Shown here: piece by piece, positions 55,741 through 64,000 of the stretch
How positions within the stretch are numbered: position 1 is the first letter of the stretch
Layout: each line of letters starts with the position of its first letter
Assembly (NCBI GenBank): GCA_012934845.2
Contig: WNNJ02000463.1
Span: 1-64,000 of the forward strand
Length of the DNA stretch: 64,000 nt
Reading direction: 5' to 3'
Source of the DNA: Pomphorhynchus laevis
Lineage: Eukaryota; Acanthocephala; Palaeacanthocephala; Echinorhynchida; Pomphorhynchidae
Notes under the pieces: model-generated
What the model was told of the DNA's origin: nothing
Database searches by the model: none
Seen by the model: the letters and a program-made list of their open reading frames with translations, nothing else
Program-made: the position numbers and the translations under genes

Positions 55741-55790
55741 CCGATGATACTCAAAAGTTGAAACAGCATAGAGTCAGTTTATGCTGTTTG
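55741..55790 (+). ncRNA. Hammerhead-like sequence in the inverted arm, changed core
   Basis: Plus-strand counterpart with CCGAUGA in place of CUGAUGA, UUGAAA, and a stem III hairpin enlarged in its loop. Probably inactive. Confidence 0.45.
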
Positions 55791-55817
55791 AGTTTTTTCG
55801 ATTCCTTTAATCAGAAT

Positions 55818-57160
55818 AGAATTAACAAATTGACTAATTAAACAATTAACTAATTGCAACTGAAGATGATGGCAGTGCAAAAATATCCAGAATCAATACA
55901 AATTAATTGTTCGTTTAATTAAATTGTAGGAATTCTGCTGATTGAATTCAAAATAATGAACAGTTGTGTGCAGCTCATAATGAACAGATGTGTGCATAGA
56001 AATAACAAAATATAATTTAACATGATAGATTATTTTAAAACATTTAAAAGCGTATATTTTAAAAATGTAAAATGCATATATATATTTCAAAATAAATATA
56101 TTTTGCATATTGATCAATATTTACAATAAGATTTGATACAAAATAAAGCCATATTTAACTCCATCTGTATTTCAGATTTTATGAAATTAAGTGATTCCAC
56201 ATGATACAAATTCAGTTTGTAAGGCAAAATTACTCCATATGGTGATGCGTTTCTCTTTATTGTAGCTACATGTATTTCATAATCTTCACATACAAAACTT
56301 CGTCTTTTAAGCTAGATTTGATGTTTGTCTAGCTTTATTGACGAGTTACTGCATAAAAAGCGGGTTTCCTACAAATATCATGTTTTCTTAATTTTATTAG
56401 CTCAATCTACAAAATATAAATTAAAAATATAAAATCGCTTCAAATTCTAAGCAATAAATAGCATTTAAAAAATTACGTCATGCTTTAAATTTTTTCTTAA
56501 TTTTATTTTGATTTTCAAATACCATGAAAATTTCCGTAAGCTAGCATTTCTCAGAATTACTCAATTATTTTTGAAGAATAATTTAAAGTGAAATATGTAA
56601 GGTGAAAATTTTTAAATGTTTTTAACGGCAAATTTTAATAAGTATAAGATTGATTCCAAATATAATAGTAGTGAACGCTTAGAAAACTAACTGATGGCAT
56701 GCGCGTTGTTGTCCTAAACCACTTGTGTTAATTGATATCATAAAATATGAGGAAAGAGACAATCTTCAACCACTATCGAATAATAAGACCAGCTGAGTCT
56801 ACCTATTTTATATTATATAATTATATGATTATAATTATATAATAAATAATTAATTATATTACATTATATTACACGATAGATGGTCTTAAATCGATAACTA
56901 CACGATAATTAAAATTGCATCTACAACTTTAAGTTCTTTTGACTTTCAGCTTCTTCAGAAGGTGCTTTGAAGTTTTCGAGTCGAGCATAGCATCATTGCC
57001 CGATTATCTCAAGTAGTTGCATATGATTGCGACTATTTCCAGTGACATCGGGATGAATAAATGGTGTTATCTCGTTTAATAACAATCAGAATAACCAACG
57101 AGATATCTATTTAACAGAATAGATCTGTAACATGTAAATAAGCCTTTTGAGAGAATAAAA
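55818..57160. other. AT-rich stretch, unassigned
   Basis: A decayed CTGAAGATGATGGCAG motif occurs at 55,861. Around 56,940-57,050 there is a small GC-richer patch with CAGCTTCTTCAGAAGGTGC. No gene is recognised. Confidence 0.5.
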
Positions 57161-57164
57161 ATCA

Positions 57165-57545
57165 TATCAGCTAACTGAGTCGACGTATTTTATTATAAAT
57201 AATTCAAAAATATTGCTGAATAAAATTTAAATAATCAAATAATAAATAATAAAAAATTATAAATAAATAGTTGTTATTTAATAATTTATATAATTTACAT
57301 CAAGTTAAAATTTAAAATAAAAATTTTGAAATATAAACCAATTTATATAAGATTTTATACAATTTATATCAATTTAAAATTTTAAATTAAAATCTAAAAT
57401 AAAAGTTTATTTTTATTAGTTGACTTATACATAACAGACGATGTATCAGAATAAGCATTAGAGGTCATCTAATGAAGTTTCGGTCCCTATTTTAAACCTG
57501 GTTTTTATTATCCATACATTAAATTTGCGACTTGAGGGTTTAAAT
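57165..57545 (+). repeat. Dispersed repeat family R3, plus copy
   Basis: AACTGAGTCGACGTATTTTA start, AT-rich middle, then AGCATTAGAGGTCATCTAAT. Counterpart of the minus copy at 32.4-32.74 kb. Confidence 0.65.
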
Positions 57546-57589
57546 ATATTTTTATCTTGTGTATATATTACTATTTTTAGTTTAATTTT

Positions 57590-58610
57590 ATTTTTATAGT
57601 AACCTAGTTTAAAATATGTATTTATTAAATTATTTAAATGATTTTGAAGAAAGCCAATATCATTACATATTGTTGCAATTCATAAAATTTTATTATTTAA
57701 TAAATTATATTTTATATTATACGGTATGCATGAATGCTCATGCTAAAATATGTTTCTTGTAAATTTAAATATGTCATTTTTACGATATAAATTAAAAATA
57801 TTTTTAATTGATATTAATTTAATACTCATATCTAGATATATACCATTTTTATAATCAATATAAGTTTTAATAAGAATAAGACTACTTGGATAAAATTGTT
57901 CACTTATTGGATAAAAATTATTAAAGTTAAATACTATTAATAAAATTGATTTATTTGATGATTTCTATATTTAAATATTTTCCGTTTGATTGTGTTTTAT
58001 AGTAACCTAGTTTAAAATATGTATCTATTAAATTAATTAAATGGTTTTGAAGAATGCCAATATCGTTACATATTATGGCAATTCTTAATATTTCATTATT
58101 AAATGTATAATACAGTAAAATATGATTATTATTAATTAATTATTAATCTAACTGTATTATTAATACGATTAAAATATGATTATTTAAATATAAATTATAA
58201 AATACATAAAATTTTGTTATTTAATGTACTATATTTAATATTAAATGGTATGCATTAATGCTAATGCAAAAATATTTTACCGTAAATTTAAATATCATCT
58301 TTACGATATAGTTAATATTAGTTTTAATTTATGTTAATTTAATGTTCATGTCTAGCTATATATCTTCTTTATCATCAATGTTGGTTTTATTAAGAATAAG
58401 TCTATATAATTATATAATTATTTAATATAATTATATAATCTTGTATAATTTAGATTTATTGTTAAAACAGCCATGCACAATGGTTTAATTAATGATTGAT
58501 TAATGGCTGAATATTTGTTAGATAGGCGTTATAGTTGTTTAAACACATATATGTATATCTATTCCGGATATAATGTTAATTAATTTTTCATATTTTAAAA
58601 TACATTTTAT
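57590..58610 (-). mobile_element. Penelope-like RT fragments, tandemly duplicated
   Basis: Minus-strand reading NDIGILQNHLINLIDTYF near 58,050 and a close copy near 57,650 give two units of about 400 bp in the same order, each followed by a GGTATGCAT-containing block. The downstream block near 58,530 resembles 33,290-33,340. This is later RT sequence than that preserved in intron 6. Broken throughout. Confidence 0.55.
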
Positions 58611-58849
58611 TTGCAAAAATAAAAATCTATGTTCTTCATCATTTGTGTGTTTCTAACTCACAATAAAGTTCCATTTTATCACATATAATTATCTATACTT
58701 ATCTTTTATTTAAACGAAGAGTATATTATTTACTCTGTAAAAAATTTTAAAATCTATTTTTAATCAATTAATTTTTTTACACTTTATATTTATATACTTT
58801 TACAGAAAAAAATACTTTTAAGAAGTAGAAATAAAATTCAATAGTACAT

Positions 58850-59110
58850 ATAGGATCAGATAATTGAGTCTACTTATTTTATACTATACATAAATAAAGA
58901 TAAAGATAAATAAAATAATAAATAATTATACAAGAGGTCATTAGAAGAAACTGAAATTTTTTATCATGAATTAAAAATATATTTGTTTAACTGCTTTCTT
59001 AAATATATTTGAGGTACTGCTATGTTATCAGGTTTCAATCCCTGTTCCTCGACCCCACATACTGTCGGGGCTAATTACATGTTAATGACGTATTTCATTT
59101 GATGAATGAA
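58850..59110 (+). repeat. Dispersed repeat family R3, copy 3
   Basis: Begins ATTGAGTCTACTTATTTTA and contains AGAGGTCATTAGAAG and TGTTATCAGGTTTCAATCCC, in the order seen in the other copies, with an insertion in the middle. Confidence 0.65.
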
Positions 59111-59149
59111 ATACGAGTAACAATTCATGTGATTGTTATGAATTGGATA

Positions 59150-59300
59150 ATAAATAATATATAACGTATTCGAATAAGGAATAGAGGTTATCATAAGGAA
59201 CTGCTATGCTCTAAGGTTTCGACTCATATTCCTTGACCCAACAGATAAGTAGGGCCAAATGCATGATAATGACGTATTTCCTAATATTAAATTCGATTAT
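59150..59300 (+). repeat. Dispersed repeat family R3, copy 4 (3' part)
   Basis: GGAATAGAGGTTATCATAAG and AAGGTTTCGACTCATATTCC, then a block ending AATGACGTATTTC shared with copy 3. The two copies are adjacent direct repeats. Confidence 0.65.
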
Positions 59301-59608
59301 CTAGCTTATCTTAATCTAAACAAAGCATATTGCTTATTATCCATTCATAAATTTCCCACTTCAGAGTTTAAATTTAATTTTAATATTGTGTTGATTTATA
59401 TGTTTAATTTAATATTTTATTAATACTTTGTTGATTTATACTTTTCCATTATACGAAATAGAAACAAAAAATATATCATTACAACTTTTTAAAAATTAAC
59501 AGAAAAATAGTCTTATCAATATAAGACTATTTATTAAGTATTTATAATTATTATTTATTATTTATAATTTATCTTATTAAATTTATTAATTTAAATTTAA
59601 TTTTTTAA

Positions 59609-60037
59609 TTTTCAGGAACTATCAGGTATAGTGTTAAACGACAACAACACGTTATTTTTATATTTTAATTTTATTTTATATAATTTAAATTATGTTTGCA
59701 ATCTTTTGTTTAAAATGTTTTATTTTCCTCTATTTTTTATTTTATTTCTTTTTTTATTGCTTTGTTATGAATACATATGTTTTGTACTTTTGTTGTACAT
59801 TTTTAGTGTTTTTGTTTCATTGTTTTGTTTTGTTTGCTGCGGTTTCTATAAACGAAAATGGTACATGAACAAATGTTAGCAACGATTATGATTCCAGCAT
59901 CAATGTGCAAACCGACACGAAACTTTGTTTGATTTCTTTTCATTTTTATGTTAATTTTCTGAAGCTGATAGTAGTTACTAACGAAATATCAAAATACTGT
60001 GTGTTGTCGTTTAACTATACCTGATAGTTCCAGGGAA
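59609..60037. mobile_element. Foldback MITE
   Basis: Arms of about 40 bp (GGAACTATCAGGTATAGT... and inverted copy ending ACTATACCTGATAGTTCC) flank about 350 bp of T-rich sequence. The right half contains the motif CTGAAGC, stem GATAGT/ACTAAC, GAAATATC. The 82-codon open frame inside is low-complexity Phe/Leu and not a credible gene. Confidence 0.8.
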
Positions 60038-60477
60038 ATTTAAAAATGTAATTAATAGTCTATCAAACTAATCGGTAATTGTAAAATAATGACTTTTCTA
60101 GTTCATTAAAGGTCATTAATTTTATAACATTTCTACTAAAATTTAATATTTGTAATTCACATAAACTAAGAAAGTTTTATTGCAATTTATAAATTGTAAT
60201 TTAATATGTCGTTCACTTCGTTCCTTTATTAAAGGTAAGCTCACCCTTATAATTAAAACTTCGATTAATTGAAAATAAATATGTGATTATTATTTGGTTG
60301 AATTACGACAGAAGTAAAAGATTGAAAAACATTTGTTTATCGAATAGAAAAATAGATGACATAAAAGCAAACCAAGTCAAAGTGCATTCAAAATGTAAAT
60401 ATATACATCGTAATTTACTAAATATGGAGTAATTACTTTGGCTGTTGGTTTGCTAAGATGGTAAGCATCCCTTTAAC

Positions 60478-60560
60478 AACTTCTGTTACTATCAGACTTT
60501 TTACGAAATATCAAAACAATTTTTGTTGTCGTTTAACTATACCTGATAGTTAATGAAAAT
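60478..60560. mobile_element. Solo arm of the 59.6 kb MITE family
   Basis: Shares TTGTTGTCGTTTAACTATAC and CTGATAGTTAATG-like sequence with the right arm of the neighbouring element, in the same orientation. Confidence 0.75.
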
Positions 60561-62438
60561 TTAAAAGTTTAAAATCAAACCTTTGAATTATTATTAATAT
60601 AGGTTATAATACCTTACACCTTATAACTATAATTGAACAATATAATAAAAAGTAATATTTATATAAAATGCACACTTCAACTTTAAATATAAATTGACTG
60701 TAAATTAAATTTAATAATAAAATTTGAATTTTATTTTAAATTAATTTTAATCTAATTTTAACGTTTATATGTGCAATATTATTAAAAATATTATGTAAAT
60801 TTCATGTAAACGTTGCCAGACGTTAAAAAATAAAGATATTTTATAACATGTCAAAGATAAAGTTTTTAAAAAGTGAGTGTTTATAAATATATATATTAAG
60901 ATAGAGTGTTTGATAATTAAATATTAATTTAAAATTTCACGTTTTAATTGTAAAATTATTACTCTTTATAAATTTTATTATTACTGTTTACTTGTAAAAT
61001 TAATGCTATTTCGATCTAGTTATCTCAAAGTCGCCAAGATATTTTTTAAATGCTAATTTACACACGTTAATGGTTACTTATTATTAATAAATTTAGTATC
61101 AGAACTTAATATGATAAAGGCGAGCAATAAAATATTTATCCAGTAAATTTTTAACACTTCTGCTTTCAGACTGTAAAAAAATAAAACGTGTGAATTTGAA
61201 TCTTTTGTTGAATTATAAAATCTGTCTACAATCTGAACAAAAAATCAGAAGCGTTTGAAATTTTATTATATTAAGATTCCTTTACTCATATTAATTATTC
61301 TGGCAAAAGTTATATCGATCCTAAAAATGAAATAATCACTCGCAATGATAATTAATTTTGAGTTGATATTTATTTTAATTATGACAAATTAAAAATTCTT
61401 TTTTATTTATTCTCTTTTAGATCTTACGTACTCCCTGTATTTTCATTAAGCGCAAAAACATATTTTTTATCGTCACTTTATTTTTAATGTACGCAATACT
61501 ACTTAGTTTACAGTAGAGCTCAATGTCGAAATATGTTGCCGTCACGTCCACATTTAATTTCGATTGAATTTTGGCAAAATTACGAAATGTGAACCACATC
61601 AAACACTGAGACCGTATAGTACAATAATTAGTCATTAAAACCTTTCAGTAAAGAAAAAGTTTATCTGGATATTAAAATAACAAGTTTACGATTACAATAT
61701 CATAAAATCAGTTTCAATTGAAAACATGGTTGCGCAATTATTGCATTTATCTATCTTTTCACAATAAAATAGATATTTTTGAATTTATGCTTCGTATTGA
61801 AAATAATATGTTGGTAATATTTTCAATATTCGAAATATTTGAAAATATTAATTTAATATTATTAATTATCTAATATTACAAATATTACATGTAAGTTTTC
61901 CCGTAAAATTAAATTTTCATATAAAATAGATAGTTTTAAATTTATGCTTAACACTAAAAATATAATATTTGTAATATTTTTAATATTCCAAATATTAAAA
62001 ATATTACAAATTATATAATTAAATATTAAAAATATTATTAATTATTTAATATTACAAATATTACATGTAATTTTCCATGTAAACAGTAAAATAACTAAAG
62101 ATTAATCGATTAAAATCATGTTAGCAAAATCACTTTCAAACCTTAGAACACAATCCTTCAAAAAAATGCTTCCAAAATTTGTCTATCTATTCTAGAACCA
62201 ACATTCAAAAATTGAATTCAAGTCAAAAAAAAGCAAAATTATTCATATTATATAAATCACAAATCGTCTGAAATATTCAAACGCTAAAAATATTCAAAGA
62301 TTAAACTCAAAATATAAAATTTCCCGCAATAATGTTATTAGTGCTTATTGTTGAATCAACCGTGTATCCTTATTAATTTGTCGTGATTAATTTAATTATA
62401 ATTAATTATATGTTTGACAAAGTTAACGATTACTACTT
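60561..62438. other. AT-rich stretch, unassigned
   Basis: No gene recognised on either strand. A block with ATATTACAAATATTACATGTAA is duplicated near 61,870 and 62,050. Confidence 0.5.
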
Positions 62439-62611
62439 ATAGCACAGTCACATTCTATTTGTTAGCTACATGATTCTTTATGTTGTAAATCTGTATTCTT
62501 AATACACATTGCGTTGCAAGGAATGTGACAAAATTTGGTAGGTGAGAAAAGTATACTTTTTTACAACATAAAGAATATTGTAGCTAACAAATCGAATGTG
62601 AACTGTGCTAT
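62439..62611. mobile_element. Foldback MITE, 51-bp arms
   Basis: The left arm ATAGCACAGTCACATTC...TTATGTTGTAA is repeated in inverted form at 62,561-62,611 with about four differences. The centre is about 70 bp. No ORF. Confidence 0.88.
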
Positions 62612-63012
62612 CAGTCACTATTTCACTTCTGACAACATAAATAGTATCTTCTGTTAACCGCAAAACACACCTTCTAATATGTGCTTCTCGAACTCAACTT
62701 CAAGTACACAGTTTCTTAAAGTTTCTTAAGCACAACTTCAAGCGAACCGTTAGTAAAGACAAACAGTTATCATTGAAATTTTGATAACTATTTATATCCC
62801 ACACGCTACTTGAATCGTATATAAGCCAACAGCAGTACACTACATTTAAGTATTGGTTCACCTTATCAGCTACTGATTCAATACTTACGTTTCACATTTC
62901 AATCCTTATAATGCTTGTTGATGATCACTCGACTCGTCCACTTTGAAATTATAATGAACGAATTTGGTCTTGCATTTTGCAAATTTGAATGAAATCATTT
63001 CTGATTTAAAAA

Positions 63013-63295
63013 CATTCTTATCGATAACTAATCTTATCTATAAGTAATCTTATTGATAAGTAATCTTATCGATAAGTAAACATTTCAATCAGTAATCTTA
63101 TTGATAAATAATCTTATCGATATGTAATCCTTTCAATCAGTAATTTTATTGATAACTAATCTTATAGATAAGTAATCCTTTCGATAAGTAATCTTATTGA
63201 TAAGTAATCATTTCGACAAGTAATCTTATCTTTAAATCATCTTATCGATAAGTAATTATATCAATCAGTAATCTTATCAATAAGTAACTTGTTTA
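63013..63295. repeat. Minisatellite of 16-bp palindrome-rich units
   Basis: About 17 degenerate copies of ATAAGTAATCTTATCG and variants. Adjacent units form the palindrome ACTTATCGATAAGT, so single strands can fold. Confidence 0.85.
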
Positions 63296-64000
63296 GTAAC
63301 ATCATTCCTTTACCTGGTTGAGTGTAATCAAAGTTTATCTACCACATCAAAAATTTTTATACTAAAAGCAACATATAAATGTCATACTGCCATTTTATCG
63401 TAGAATCTGCTGAATCATGAATGTTTGCTAATCTACATTATTTTGCTATTAAAAATAGTTTTTGCAATTGTACATTTTAATCACAATTTATTGATGTGAA
63501 AATTTTCTGTTGCAAAATTACATGTATAAAATAGATGATTCGTCAACGTTTAAACCTTACATCCAAAAATGATTTGACTCAATTCTAAACTAAATATTCA
63601 CTAAAAATCGGTTTCGCAGATGAATAAAAATTATTTGCAATAGTAGGCTATGGATATTACAAATTCATTCAAACTGCATTATGAAAAAATTAGCTAATTG
63701 AAACCAAAAAGCTGAAAAAACTATATTTACAGAAAATTATACAGAAATTTATTTTATCTTTTTAATATGATATAATATAATAATATGTTATAATGTAAAT
63801 ATGCAGCCTTCGGTAGAAACTACCGTATAATCATGATTCGTTTCCAATACCTCGATCTCACATAACAACAGATTTTGTAATAATTTTTTTATTTCGCACA
63901 AAAAATGTATCATATATTCATTCATAATAATTATAAATTTTAAATTTCTTTACTAAAACTTTATAAACCAAATTTATATTTTATAAATTTTATTTTATAT
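63296..64000. other. AT-rich stretch to window end
   Basis: Nothing recognised beyond a small hairpin near 63,807-63,825 (CGGTAGAAACTACCG). Confidence 0.5.

Larger units (their letters stand above)
55497..55817. mobile_element. Foldback element with hammerhead-like arms
   Basis: Inverted arms of about 130 bp begin ATTCTGATTGAAGGAATCG and end CCTTTAATCAGAAT. Each contains a hammerhead-like fold (intact core in the left arm, one core change in the right). The centre holds TAGTGTTA duplications. No ORF. Confidence 0.85.

Noticed and set aside
59631-59879. 82-codon open frame
   Set aside because: Low-complexity Phe/Leu/Tyr/Cys from T-rich DNA inside a foldback MITE; no family resemblance.
63013-63295. 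Regular short repeats considered as a CRISPR array
   Set aside because: Units are contiguous with no spacers, and the window is eukaryotic.

Overview
This is a 64 kb window of an AT-rich animal genome. Two host genes with spliceosomal introns are present, and almost everything else recognisable is transposon. Family-level protein matches (FBXW7/archipelago and a neuronal calcium sensor, both clearly diverged from human), introns ending in TTTTAG-like acceptors, hammerhead-bearing Penelope-like elements and several LINE clades point to a fast-evolving invertebrate. The sequence alone does not let me name the phylum.

Layout. 1-14.8 kb is a nested LINE graveyard: an L2/CR1-superfamily LINE with a 13-bp minisatellite at its 5' end, a tail-to-tail truncated sister inside an older LINE, a gag-bearing Jockey/I-like LINE, an antisense L2/CR1-like LINE inserted among pieces of restriction-endonuclease-type (RLE) LINEs, and a CR1-like RT fragment. 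15.2-19.2 kb is a broken Ty3/gypsy fossil on the minus strand, with a Penelope-like (PLE) fragment inserted in the other orientation. 19.2-25.4 kb is AT-rich and largely unassigned, with short perfect hairpins and small tandem repeats.

25.4-37.9 kb holds seven exons of the FBXW7/Cdc4 ubiquitin-ligase substrate receptor (plus strand; dimerisation domain, F-box, eight-blade WD40 propeller). Its exons are complete from the dimerisation domain to the stop; exons further 5' were not found. Its introns carry a LINE, a foldback MITE and, in intron 6, a large PLE nest: GIY-YIG endonuclease upstream of the RT region (Naiad-like order), repeated RT segments, and two 467-bp direct repeats each with a hammerhead ribozyme. 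38.2-40.2 kb is a foldback element holding an internally deleted copy of the gag-bearing LINE.

41.8-50.4 kb is a complete three-exon neuronal calcium sensor gene (minus strand, 193 aa, N-myristoylation signal, EF-hands). Its large intron contains the best preserved L2/CR1-like LINE. 50.4-64 kb has no host gene that I can support. It holds foldback MITEs, hammerhead-like inverted repeats near 55.5 kb, PLE RT fragments at 57.6-58.6 kb, a dispersed repeat family, and a 16-bp minisatellite near 63.1 kb.

The two host genes have no evident functional link. The features most worth a second look are structural RNAs: a covarying terminal hairpin shared by the LINEs, hammerheads in the PLE repeats, and a recurrent CUGANGA-stem-GAAA hairpin in the arms of otherwise unrelated foldback elements.
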